From: Gammaproteobacteria bacterium
Lineage (GTDB): Bacteria > Pseudomonadota > Gammaproteobacteria > Steroidobacterales > Steroidobacteraceae
Length of the DNA: 7,862 nucleotides
Reading direction: 5' to 3'
Assembly (NCBI GenBank): GCA_030830595.1
Contig: JAURMS010000206.1
Location: 1 to 7,862 of the forward strand
Part shown: in pieces, positions 1 to 6,053 of the stretch
How the letters are laid out: the number at the start of each line of letters is the position of its first letter
Position numbering within the stretch: the first letter of the stretch is position 1
Made by a program: the position numbers and the translations under genes
The notes under the pieces: generated by a model
What the model was told of the DNA's origin: nothing
The model's database searches: none
What the model saw: the letters and a program-made list of their open reading frames with translations, nothing else

Positions 1-50
1 CGACGGCCGGAATCACAATCCGGGGCTCTACCAACTGAGCTACGCCCGCC
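1..50 (-). tRNA. tRNA-His (anticodon GTG), 3' part outside window
   Basis: The minus strand from 50 reads into a tRNA 5' half: seven-base acceptor strand GCGGGCG preceded by an extra G at 50, then TAGCTCAGTTGGTAGAGC (D arm) and a CCGGA/TCCGG anticodon stem around loop TTGTGAT. The anticodon GTG decodes His codons. The extra 5' G is the G-1 identity element expected of tRNA-His. The molecule runs off the left edge just after the anticodon stem, so the T arm and 3' end are not visible. It is the last visible member of a Pro-Arg-His cluster. Confidence 0.93.
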
Positions 51-85
51 AACGAAACCGTTCCCACCTCAAGCGCCCGCAAGGC

Positions 86-162
86 TGGCGCGCCCGGCAG
101 GACTCGAACCTGCAACCGCCGGCTTAGAAGGCCGGTGCTCTATCCGGTGGAGCTACGGGCGC
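86..162 (-). tRNA. tRNA-Arg (anticodon TCT)
   Basis: This is a complete 77-nt cloverleaf. The acceptor strands GCGCCCG (162-156) and CGGGCGC (96-90) pair fully, the discriminator is G at 89, and CCA is encoded at 88-86. The anticodon stem CCGGC/GCCGG closes loop CTTCTAA, giving TCT, which reads AGA/AGG Arg codons. The T arm is GCAGG-TTCGAGT-CCTGC. The D arm is odd: it reads GCTC-CACCGGATA-GAGC, so position 14 is C instead of the near-universal A, and position 15 is A opposite T48. It lies 32 nt downstream of tRNA-Pro and is probably co-transcribed with it. Confidence 0.96.
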
Positions 163-194
163 TCTCTTCCTCGCCCGCTGCCCCGCCAGTGCGG

Positions 195-271
195 TGGTCG
201 GGGCAGAGGGATTCGAACCCCCGACCCTCTGCTCCCAAAGCAGATGCGCTACCAGACTGCGCCATGCCCCG
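195..271 (-). tRNA. tRNA-Pro (anticodon TGG)
   Basis: This is a complete 77-nt cloverleaf. Acceptor CGGGGCA (271-265) pairs with TGCCCCG (205-199), the discriminator is A at 198, and CCA is encoded at 197-195. The anticodon stem TCTGC/GCAGA closes loop TTTGGGA, giving TGG for Pro (CCA and, by wobble, other CCN codons). The T arm GGGGG-TTCGAAT-CCCTC contains one G-T pair. It is the first gene of the minus-strand tRNA cluster, about 50 nt downstream of the predicted start site of the 328-356 promoter. Confidence 0.96.
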
Positions 272-292
272 CCAGAACACTGTCGGATGCAG

Positions 293-319
293 CCGCGTGA
301 AGCGTCCAGCTCCACGCGG
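293..319 (-). other. inverted repeat in the tRNA operon leader
   Basis: CCGCGTG at 293-299 and CACGCGG at 313-319 are perfect 7-nt inverted repeats around a 13-nt loop. They lie just after the predicted start site of the tRNA transcript and 22 nt before mature tRNA-Pro, so the 5' leader could fold into a hairpin. It could be a leader or processing structure or a protein-binding site. No function can be read from it. Confidence 0.4.
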
Positions 320-327
320 GGCGCCAA

Positions 328-356
328 AGTGTACGGGCGCAGGCTGAAGGCGTCAA
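328..356 (-). promoter_or_regulatory. sigma70-type promoter of the tRNA-Pro/Arg/His operon
   Basis: On the minus strand TTGACG (356-351, five of six matches to the -35 consensus) is followed by a 17-nt spacer and TACACT (333-328) as -10. The next bases, TTGGCGCCCC, are GC-rich around the expected start near 321. A GC-rich discriminator is the usual mark of stringently controlled stable-RNA promoters. The promoter points at the tRNAs and away from folD. Assignment is from sequence match only. Confidence 0.8.
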
Positions 357-374
357 TTTTGCTGCAGGGTGGGT

Positions 375-380
375 TAGCAT
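375..380 (+). promoter_or_regulatory. possible -10 element of folD
   Basis: TAGCAT (four of six matches to TATAAT) ends 7 nt before the folD ATG, so the expected transcription start falls at or one base before the start codon. No good -35 is seen at 16-18 nt; that region overlaps the -35 of the divergent tRNA promoter. No Shine-Dalgarno lies between this hexamer and ATG. It is weak on its own and is listed because gltX, the cyclophilin and the kinase show the same layout. Confidence 0.3.
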
Positions 381-387
381 CCGCGCC

Positions 388-1260
388 ATGGTGCAGGTAC
401 TCGATGGCAAGGCGCTCGCCGCGCAGCTGCGGGCCGACATTGGCACCCGCGTGGCGGGGCTGGTCGCAGCAGGGCACCCCGCTCCGGGACTCGCCGTGGT
501 GCTGGTGGGCGAAGATCCGGCCAGCCAGGTCTATGTCGGCTCCAAGGTGCGCCAGACCGCCGAGGTGGGCATGCGCTCCATCGAGCATCGGCTGGCCGCC
601 GACGTAGCGGAGCGCCACCTGCTGGACCTGGTCGAGCGGCTGAACGCCGACCAAACCGTCGACGGCATCCTGGTGCAGTTGCCCCTGCCAGCGGGAATCG
701 ACAGCACCCGGGTCATCGAGGCCATCGATCCTGCCAAGGATGTCGACGGCTTCCACCCGGTCAACGTCGGCAGGCTGTCCTCGGGCCTGCCAGCCCTGGT
801 GCCCTGCACGCCCCGCGGCTGCGTGATGCTCGCGAAGCGGGCGCGGACAGACCTGGCCGGGCTGCATGCGGTCATCGTGGGACGCAGCAACATCGTCGGC
901 AAGCCGATGGCTCAACTGCTGCTGCAGGAGCACTGCACCGTCACCATCGCCCACTCGCGCAGCCGCGACCTGCCCGGTCTCTGCCGCCAGGCCGACCTGC
1001 TGGTGGCCGCCATCGGGCGGCCCGAAATGCTCGGTGACGCCCACGTTCGCGAGGGTGCGATCGTGATCGATGTGGGCATCAACCGCCTTCCGACCGCCGA
1101 CGGCCGCTCCCGGCTGGTCGGTGACGTCGATTACGCGCGCGTGGCGGAGCGCTGCGAGGCCATCACCCCGGTTCCAGGCGGCGTGGGGCCCATGACCATC
1201 GCCTGCCTGCTGGATAACACCCTCACCGCCTACTCCAGGCGCCGCGGCATTCCAGCCTGA
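388..1260 (+). CDS. folD: bifunctional methylenetetrahydrofolate dehydrogenase / methenyltetrahydrofolate cyclohydrolase
   Basis: FolD oxidises 5,10-methylene-THF with NADP+ and hydrolyses the methenyl intermediate to 10-formyl-THF, supplying purine and formyl-Met synthesis in the cytosol. The 290-aa length is normal for the family. The N-terminal catalytic domain has Y49 and K53 in the YVGSK segment, VQLPLP at 96-101 and D120 of KDVDGFHP. The Rossmann cofactor domain has GRSNIVGKP at 165-173. The C-terminal signature PVPGGVGPMT is at 261-270. All key residues are present, so it should be active. The ATG at 388 matches the usual FolD N-terminus. No Shine-Dalgarno precedes it, and a -10-like hexamer sits 7 nt upstream. 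It is divergent from the tRNA operon and convergent with cysS, with only 14 nt between the ends. Confidence 0.97.
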   Translation: MVQVLDGKALAAQLRADIGTRVAGLVAAGHPAPGLAVVLVGEDPASQVYVGSKVRQTAEVGMRSIEHRLAADVAERHLLDLVERLNADQTVDGILVQLPLPAGIDSTRVIEAIDPAKDVDGFHPVNVGRLSSGLPALVPCTPRGCVMLAKRARTDLAGLHAVIVGRSNIVGKPMAQLLLQEHCTVTIAHSRSRDLPGLCRQADLLVAAIGRPEMLGDAHVREGAIVIDVGINRLPTADGRSRLVGDVDYARVAERCEAITPVPGGVGPMTIACLLDNTLTAYSRRRGIPA

Positions 1261-1273
1261 AGGCCGGGTGCCG
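1245..1273. terminator. hairpin across the folD/cysS convergent ends (possible bidirectional terminator)
   Basis: CGGCA (1245-1249) pairs with TGCCG (1269-1273). Inside that, CCAGCC (1252-1257) faces GGCCGG (1262-1267) around loop TGAA, which contains the folD stop. In the minus-strand RNA the inner stem is complete with one G-U pair; in the plus-strand RNA it has one A-C mismatch. A 2x1 internal loop separates the stems. No T tract follows on either side, so this is not a classic intrinsic terminator. It may still block or stabilise both 3' ends. Confidence 0.4.
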
Positions 1274-1274
1274 T

Positions 1275-2675
1275 CTACTTGCGCCGCCAGCTGCTGCCGG
1301 TCGGTCCGTCCTCCACGATCACCCCCGCCGCATCCAGCTCCGCCCGCAGCCGATCGGACTCGGCCCAGTCGCGACGCTGGCGTGCCTCGCTGCGCGCCGC
1401 CACCAGGCCGTCGATTACGTCGTCGGCCAGGTCATCGGCAGCCTCCGCCAGGGAGGACGCCATGGACAACCACGCGCCCGGATCGTGGCCCAGCAGTCCC
1501 AACAGGCTCCCCAGGCGGCAGAGTTCCGCGGCCAGCAGGCCCGCCTCCTCCCGCTCACCGGCCGCCTTGGCGGTATTCAGCGCCCGGGCCAGCCCCTGCA
1601 GGGCAGCGAGCGCCTCCGGGGTGTTGAAGTCGTCGTCCATGGCCGCTGCAAAGCGCGCCGACCATTCTCCGGCCATCGGGCCGTCCGCCACGGGCGCCAC
1701 GTCGCGCAGGGCGAGATAAAGCCGCTTGAGCGCGGCGTCTGCCTGGCGCAAGGCCTCCTCGCTGTAGTTGATCGGACCCCGGTAGTGGCTGGAAAGCACG
1801 AAGGCGCGCATGACTTCGGGGCGCAGCCTGGGCAGCACCTCGCGAATGGTGAAGAAGTTGCCAAGCGATTTCGACATCTTCTCGTCATCGATGTTGAGGA
1901 AGCCGTTGTGCATCCACACGTGCGCGAAAGGCGCCTCGCAGGCCGCGCAGGACTGGGCGATCTCGTTCTCGTGATGGGGAAACTTGAGGTCGAGGCCACC
2001 CCCGTGGATGTCGAAGTGGTCACCCAGCAGGGCCACCGACATCGCCGAGCATTCAATGTGCCAGCCCGGACGTCCGGCGCCCCAGGGGGACTCCCAGCTC
2101 GGCTCACCCGGACGGGCCATCTTCCAGAGCACAAAATCCAGCGGGTCTTGCTTGTGTTCACCGATCTCGACTCGGGCCCCTGCGCGCAGGTCACCCAGCC
2201 GCTTCCCGGATAGGCGCCCGTAGGACGGAAAGGCCCCGACCGAATACAGGACGTCGCCGTTGCCGGCTACGTAGGCGTAACCCTTCTCGACCAGGGTGCC
2301 AATCATTTCCACGATCTGCGGGATGTACTCGGTAGCCCGCGGTTCGACGTCCGGCGTGAGCACGCCCAGCGCCGCAAAGTCCTCGTGCATGGCCTCGATG
2401 TAGCGGGCCGTGATCTCCCGCCAGGAGACGCCCTCGCGGGCGGCACGCTCGATAATCTTGTCGTCGATGTCGGTGATGTTGCGCACGTAGGTGACCTGGT
2501 ATCCCGAGGCCTGCAGCCAGCGACGCACCACGTCGAAGACGACCTGCGAGCGTGCATGACCCACGTGGCACAGGTCGTAGACCGTGATGCCGCAGACGTA
2601 CATCCGCACATGGCCGGGTTCGAGCGGCTGGAACGGTTCCTTGAGCCCGCCCATGGAGTTGTGGATGTTCAGCAT
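1275..2675 (-). CDS. cysS: cysteinyl-tRNA synthetase
   Basis: CysRS is a class I synthetase that charges tRNA-Cys in the cytosol. The 466-aa length is close to the E. coli enzyme. The HIGH-type motif is HVGH at 37-40 and KMSKS is at 266-270. The four zinc ligands that select cysteine are all present: C28 (in YVCGITVYD), C209 (in WHIECSAMS), H234 and E238 (in FPHHENE). The C-terminal half is the expected helical tRNA-binding region, ending in a DRLRAEL/GSSWRR-like tail. The start gives the usual N-terminus. Its ATG shares one base with the stop of upstream gltX (TGATG), and an AGGAG lies 10 nt before it inside gltX, so the two genes are co-transcribed and probably translationally coupled. Confidence 0.97.
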   Translation of the reverse strand: MLNIHNSMGGLKEPFQPLEPGHVRMYVCGITVYDLCHVGHARSQVVFDVVRRWLQASGYQVTYVRNITDIDDKIIERAAREGVSWREITARYIEAMHEDFAALGVLTPDVEPRATEYIPQIVEMIGTLVEKGYAYVAGNGDVLYSVGAFPSYGRLSGKRLGDLRAGARVEIGEHKQDPLDFVLWKMARPGEPSWESPWGAGRPGWHIECSAMSVALLGDHFDIHGGGLDLKFPHHENEIAQSCAACEAPFAHVWMHNGFLNIDDEKMSKSLGNFFTIREVLPRLRPEVMRAFVLSSHYRGPINYSEEALRQADAALKRLYLALRDVAPVADGPMAGEWSARFAAAMDDDFNTPEALAALQGLARALNTAKAAGEREEAGLLAAELCRLGSLLGLLGHDPGAWLSMASSLAEAADDLADDVIDGLVAARSEARQRRDWAESDRLRAELDAAGVIVEDGPTGSSWRRK

Positions 2676-4093
2676 CAGGTCGTTTCTCCTGCATGACCTG
2701 CCTGCGCGGCCAGGCGGCGGCGCAGCAGCATAGGGTCCATCGCCTTGAGCAGGGGCGCAAGTTCGGGGCCGTGGGTCAGGCCGGTGAGTGCTGCACGCAG
2801 GGGCATGTACAGGCGCGCGCCCTTGCTGCCCGTGCGAGCGCGAACCAGCGCCGTGATCTTCGCAAGATCCGGCCCCTCACTGTCGAGGGCTTCCAGGGCG
2901 GCTGCAAAAAACGCCGGTCCCGCCTCCTGGATGGCCAGTGTTGCGGCCGGCTCCATGGGTGGCAGTTCGCCATACAACACCCCCGCCCAGTCCCGGGCCT
3001 CGGCCGGGAAGTTCAGGTTGCGGCCTGCCACGGCAGCCAGGGTGGTCAGTCGGTCTGCGTCGAGTTCCCCAACCGCTGACGCCATCCAGGCCGCCAAGGC
3101 GGCGGGATCAAGGCGATTCACGGCCTCGCGCTGCCAGTGCAACAGCTGTGACTCGTCGAAATGCGCGGGAGCACGGCCCACCTTGTCCAGGTTAAAAGCC
3201 GAGGGCAGGTCGGCCGGCTCCACCCAGCCATCCGGCGCTCCGGCATGCCCCAGGCGCAGCAGGTAGTTGAGGATGGCCGCAGGCAGGAAGCCGGCCTGCC
3301 GCAGCGAGTGCAGGCCCGCACTGTCCTCGCGCTTGGAGAGTGGGCGACCCTCGCGGCCCAACAGCAGGGGCAGGTGCCCGTAGACGGGTGCGCTCATGCC
3401 GAGCGCCTCGAGCAGCAGCAGTTGCCTGGGCGTGTTGGAGAGGTGATCCTCGCCACGCAGGACGTGGGTCACCCGCATGAGCGCATCGTCCAGTGCGTTA
3501 CAGAAGAAGAACATCGGCGCACCCTCGGCCCGGCGGATGACGAAGTCGCCCAGGTCGTCCGTCACGAAGGCCTGCGGCCCCCTGACCAGGTCGTCAAAGG
3601 AGACCGTCTTGCCCGGATCGACCCGGAACCTCAGGCTGGGCTGACGCCCGTCGCGGATACGGGCCGTGCGGGCCTCATCATCGAGGTCACGACAGGTCCC
3701 CGCATAGCGCGGGGGTTGGCCCGCTGCGAGCTGGGTCTTGCGGGACACCTCGAGTTCGAGGGCGCTGCAAAAGCACGGATAGGCACGACCACCCTGCTCC
3801 AGCGTCGCGTAGGCCTCGGCGTAGAGTGGGTCGCGCTCCGACTGCAGATAGGGGCCCCACTCGTCCTCGGCGCCAGGGCCTGCGTCCCACTCGAGCCCCA
3901 GCCAGCGCAGGTCGACCAGCAGCGCTTCGAGCAGGTCCTCCCCGCCCCGCGCCCGGTCAGAATCCTCGATACGCAGCAGGAATCGCCCCCCCTCCCGGCG
4001 CGCGAGCAGGTAATTGAACAGGGCCGTCCTGACGTTGCCGAGGTGCAAACGGCCGGTCGGGCTGGGCGCGAAGCGGGTGACGGGGCTGGACAT
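2675..4093 (-). CDS. gltX: glutamyl-tRNA synthetase, divergent type (possible GluRS2 / tRNA-Gln-charging paralogue)
   Basis: This class I synthetase attaches Glu to tRNA in the cytosol. From the ATG at 4093 it has 472 aa, so it is a full-length GluRS with an anticodon-binding domain and not the short glutamyl-queuosine enzyme. Visible motifs are FAPSPTGRLHLGN (8-20, HIGH type), RGEDHLSNTPRQ (213-224), the KMSKS-type PLSKR (251-255) and MPLRAALTG near the C-terminus. The insert cysteines C107, C109 and C134 keep the E. coli spacing (C-x-C-x24-C), but the fourth ligand position is D136 instead of His. The LSKRED sequence replaces the usual LSKRHG. An in-frame TTG six bases upstream (4099) is possible, but ATG is preferred; neither has a Shine-Dalgarno. 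Related Pseudomonas loci carry glnS in this slot beside cysS, so the substrate (tRNA-Glu, tRNA-Gln or both) is uncertain. Confidence 0.93.
   Translation of the reverse strand: MSSPVTRFAPSPTGRLHLGNVRTALFNYLLARREGGRFLLRIEDSDRARGGEDLLEALLVDLRWLGLEWDAGPGAEDEWGPYLQSERDPLYAEAYATLEQGGRAYPCFCSALELEVSRKTQLAAGQPPRYAGTCRDLDDEARTARIRDGRQPSLRFRVDPGKTVSFDDLVRGPQAFVTDDLGDFVIRRAEGAPMFFFCNALDDALMRVTHVLRGEDHLSNTPRQLLLLEALGMSAPVYGHLPLLLGREGRPLSKREDSAGLHSLRQAGFLPAAILNYLLRLGHAGAPDGWVEPADLPSAFNLDKVGRAPAHFDESQLLHWQREAVNRLDPAALAAWMASAVGELDADRLTTLAAVAGRNLNFPAEARDWAGVLYGELPPMEPAATLAIQEAGPAFFAAALEALDSEGPDLAKITALVRARTGSKGARLYMPLRAALTGLTHGPELAPLLKAMDPMLLRRRLAAQAGHAGETT
2686..2690 (-). promoter_or_regulatory. Shine-Dalgarno of cysS
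   Basis: AGGAG on the minus strand lies inside the last codons of gltX, with 10 nt between it and the cysS ATG. It supports the chosen cysS start and contrasts with gltX itself, which has no such site. Confidence 0.6.
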
Positions 4094-4099
4094 GCGCAA

Positions 4100-4105
4100 A
4101 GTGTA
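4100..4105 (-). promoter_or_regulatory. possible -10 element of the gltX-cysS operon
   Basis: TACACT on the minus strand (4105-4100) ends 6 nt before the gltX ATG, which puts the expected start on the A of ATG. A weak TTTATC is 16 nt upstream. The hexamer and its surroundings repeat those of the tRNA promoter -10 (12 of 13 bases between 325-337 and 4097-4109). The whole gltX/cyclophilin intergenic region is only 37 nt. Confidence 0.4.
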
Positions 4106-4118
4106 AGGGACGATGGGC

Positions 4119-4124
4119 TAAGAT
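4119..4124 (+). promoter_or_regulatory. possible -10 element of the cyclophilin-lpxH operon
   Basis: TAAGAT (five of six matches to TATAAT) ends 6 nt before the ATG at 4131, in the 37-nt gap shared with divergent gltX. No good -35, extended -10 or Shine-Dalgarno is seen. Predicted initiation is at the start codon itself. Confidence 0.4.
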
Positions 4125-4130
4125 AAACCC

Positions 4131-4739
4131 ATGAACGCGCACAAAATCCCAAGCCTGCTGGCCTGCCTGGTCCTCTCGTTCCCCTCCATCCTGGCCGCGC
4201 AGGAAGTGGCCTCCTCCCTCGCACCACGCGTCGTCCTGGAGACCAGTGAAGGCACCATCGTGCTGGAACTCGACGCCGTTCGCGCACCCCTCACCACGGA
4301 AAACTTCCTGCGCTATGTACGCAGTGGCGCCTACGACGGCGTGCAGTTCCATCGCATCGTGCCCAACTTCGTCATCCAGGCCGGGGGCTTCGATGCCACC
4401 TTCAAGCCGATCGAGGTGGGTCCACCGCTGGTGAATGAATCGGGCAACGGCCTCGGTAACGTCCGCGGCAGCCTGGGCATGGCGCGCGGCGACTCGCCGC
4501 ATTCGGCCACCTCGCAGTTCTACGTCAACATCAAGGACAACCTGGGACTGAACCCGCTGCCCAGCCGCTGGGGCTACGCGGTGTTCGGGAAGGTCGCAGA
4601 GGGCATGGAGATCGTCGACCGGATCGCCTACGTCGCGACGGGGGAACGGTACGGCTTCACCGACGTACCGCTCAAGCCGATCCTGATCCAGCGCGCCTCG
4701 GTGGCTGGCGAAGAAGTCACCGAACCCGGCAGCCAGTGA
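4131..4739 (+). CDS. ppiA: exported cyclophilin-type peptidyl-prolyl cis-trans isomerase (PpiA-like)
   Basis: Cyclophilins speed cis-trans isomerisation of X-Pro bonds in folding proteins. The 202-aa product begins with a signal peptide: K5, a hydrophobic run to about residue 21, then LAA before Q24, a good signal peptidase I site. It should therefore act in the periplasm, like PpiA. Mature-domain motifs are FHRIVPNFVIQAGG (73-86, with catalytic R75, F80 and Q83), MARGDSPHSATSQF (117-130) and FGKVAEGM. C12 lies too early and lacks a long hydrophobic run before it, so a lipoprotein is unlikely. The Pseudomonas equivalent at this locus is, as I recall, the cytoplasmic-type PpiB, so the name rests on the signal sequence. 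It overlaps lpxH by 4 nt and is probably co-transcribed with it. Confidence 0.93.
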   Translation: MNAHKIPSLLACLVLSFPSILAAQEVASSLAPRVVLETSEGTIVLELDAVRAPLTTENFLRYVRSGAYDGVQFHRIVPNFVIQAGGFDATFKPIEVGPPLVNESGNGLGNVRGSLGMARGDSPHSATSQFYVNIKDNLGLNPLPSRWGYAVFGKVAEGMEIVDRIAYVATGERYGFTDVPLKPILIQRASVAGEEVTEPGSQ

Positions 4740-5458
4740 CGCGACTGTTCGCCTCGGACCTGCATCTGGACCCGGCCAGGCCGGAAGTCACGGAGCAGTT
4801 TCTAGGCTTGCTGCGAAACCTTGAGGGCGAGTCGGGTTCGCTGTTTTTGCTGGGCGACCTGTTCGAGGCCTGGCTGGGCGACGACCTGCCCGGAGCGCTG
4901 GGCGAGACCGTCGCCCTGGCCCTGCGTCAGCTGGCCGACACCGGTATCGCCATCTACCTGATGCAGGGCAACCGGGACGTCATGCTGGGCCAGTCTTTTT
5001 GTCAGGCCGCCGGGGCCCTGCTGCTGGAGGATCCCTGCCTGCTGGAGATCCACGGGTCCCGCGTACTCCTGACCCATGGGGACGCGCTCTGCACCGATGA
5101 CCGCGCCTACCAGCGGCTGCGCGCCCTGCTGCGCGACCCAGACGTGCGCAGGAACCTGCTGTCCCTGCCCGAGGGGCAGCGCCGGGCCCTCGCCGGCGAG
5201 GCGCGTGCCGGCAGCCGGGCTCATCAGTCTCGCCTGTCCTACGAGGTGATGGACGTCAATCCAGCGGCCGTGGAGCAGGTGCTGCGCGACGCCGATGCCG
5301 ACGTGCTGCTGCATGGCCACACGCACCGACCGGGCGTCCATCGACTGACCGTCGATGGCCGGGAACGCACCCGCATTGTGCTGGGTGATTGGCACTCGGG
5401 CAGCAGTGTCCTCCGCTGGGACGAACAGGGCTATCGCCTGCTGGAGCAGCCTCGCTGA
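4736..5458 (+). CDS. lpxH: UDP-2,3-diacylglucosamine diphosphatase
   Basis: LpxH cleaves UDP-2,3-diacylglucosamine to lipid X and UMP at the inner face of the cytoplasmic membrane, an essential lipid A step, so the host is Gram-negative. The 240-aa length is standard. The metallophosphoesterase dimetal ligands are all visible: D8 and H10 (SDLHL), D41 (GDLFE), N79 (GNRD), H114 (LTHGD), and H195 and H197 (HGHTHRP). The start is GTG, overlapping the cyclophilin stop as GTGA, which suggests translational coupling. No strong Shine-Dalgarno precedes it, and this start gives the expected MTRLFASDLHL N-terminus. The TGA stop abuts the miaE stop on the other strand with no gap. Confidence 0.96.
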   Translation: MTRLFASDLHLDPARPEVTEQFLGLLRNLEGESGSLFLLGDLFEAWLGDDLPGALGETVALALRQLADTGIAIYLMQGNRDVMLGQSFCQAAGALLLEDPCLLEIHGSRVLLTHGDALCTDDRAYQRLRALLRDPDVRRNLLSLPEGQRRALAGEARAGSRAHQSRLSYEVMDVNPAAVEQVLRDADADVLLHGHTHRPGVHRLTVDGRERTRIVLGDWHSGSSVLRWDEQGYRLLEQPR

Positions 5459-5475
5459 TCAGCCGGGTCGCCCGG
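5454..5475. other. palindrome and GC hairpin at the lpxH/miaE convergent junction
   Basis: GCTGATCAGC (5454-5463) is a perfect 10-nt palindrome. Its central TGATCA provides the TGA stop of lpxH on plus and of miaE on minus. Next to it, CCGGG (5463-5467) and CCCGG (5471-5475) form a 5-bp hairpin around TCG. No T tract follows on either strand, so a termination role is possible but not shown. Confidence 0.4.
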
Positions 5476-6052
5476 AATGGAAGCGAAAGACCGGGTCCGG
5501 GGCAGTGGCGAGTTCCGCCTCGAGGCAGGCCAGCTGATCAAGGCTCGCCGGCAGGTCCAGGCCCTGCGCCTCGGCGTGCCGCCGGGCGAGTTCCAGGTAG
5601 AGGCTGCGATGGCGTGACTCAGCAGCATGCAGCGAGCCATAGAACGCGCCGAGGGTGGGCTCCAGCCGGGGCACCAGTCCGGCAAAGCGCTCGCAGGAGC
5701 GGGCCTCGATCAACGCCGACACCAAAAGAAGTCCCAGTCGCCGCGCCGGTTCCTGGGCCGGCAAAGCCTTGCGCAGCCCCTCCGCATAGCGGCAAGGGGC
5801 CAGACGGCGAAAGGAGATGCCGAGCCGCGCCAGCTGGTGCTGCACCTGCTCGTAATGGCGCAGCTCCTCGCGAGCGACCCTGGACAAGGCCAGGTTGTCG
5901 CGCCCCCCGTCCGGATAGGCAAACAGCAAGGCGAGCGCGGTGGAAGCCGCTTTCTTCTCACAGTTCGCGTGGTCGAGCAGCAGGACGTCCAACTCCCTGG
6001 GCGCCTGCTCGAACCACGCCTCGGGCGTGGGCGAGCGCAGCAGGCCAGTCAA
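5459..6052 (-). CDS. miaE: tRNA-(ms2io6A37) hydroxylase
   Basis: MiaE is a diiron, oxygen-dependent monooxygenase that hydroxylates the isopentenyl side chain of ms2i6A37 in tRNAs reading UNN codons, after MiaA and MiaB. From a TTG start at 6052 it has 197 aa, near the length of short MiaE forms. Ferritin-like ligands are visible: E32 in DHANCEKKAAS, E63 and H66 in REELRH, E116 and E121 in IEARSCERF, and E145 and H148 in ESRH. TTG is chosen because GGAGG (6062-6058) stands 5 nt upstream; GTG at 6064 (201 aa) is the alternative. The frame stays open upstream to 6226, but that part overlaps the kinase and does not look like MiaE. It starts 1 nt after the kinase stop, so it is the last gene of the operon. 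Confidence 0.93.
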   Translation of the reverse strand: MTGLLRSPTPEAWFEQAPRELDVLLLDHANCEKKAASTALALLFAYPDGGRDNLALSRVAREELRHYEQVQHQLARLGISFRRLAPCRYAEGLRKALPAQEPARRLGLLLVSALIEARSCERFAGLVPRLEPTLGAFYGSLHAAESRHRSLYLELARRHAEAQGLDLPASLDQLACLEAELATAPDPVFRFHSGRPG

Positions 6053-6053
6053 T

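Noticed and set aside
1..271. tRNA cluster as a mobile-element attachment site
   Set aside because: No integrase, direct repeat of a tRNA 3' end or composition change is visible beside the tRNAs in this window.
124..1044. 306-codon minus-strand frame opposite folD and across tRNA genes
   Set aside because: It runs through two tRNA genes and the tRNA promoter as well as folD, and has no protein-family features.
2675..4093. Glutamyl-queuosine tRNA-Asp synthetase (short GluRS-like)
   Set aside because: The protein is 472 aa with a complete C-terminal anticodon-binding part, whereas that family is about 300 aa and lacks it.
3161..4126. 321-codon plus-strand frame opposite gltX
   Set aside because: It is a shadow of gltX with no recognisable domains; gltX is unambiguous.
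4158..4168. Possible lipobox around C12 of the cyclophilin
   Set aside because: The Cys comes after only about seven residues with no hydrophobic core before it, while a normal signal peptidase I site follows at residues 21-24.
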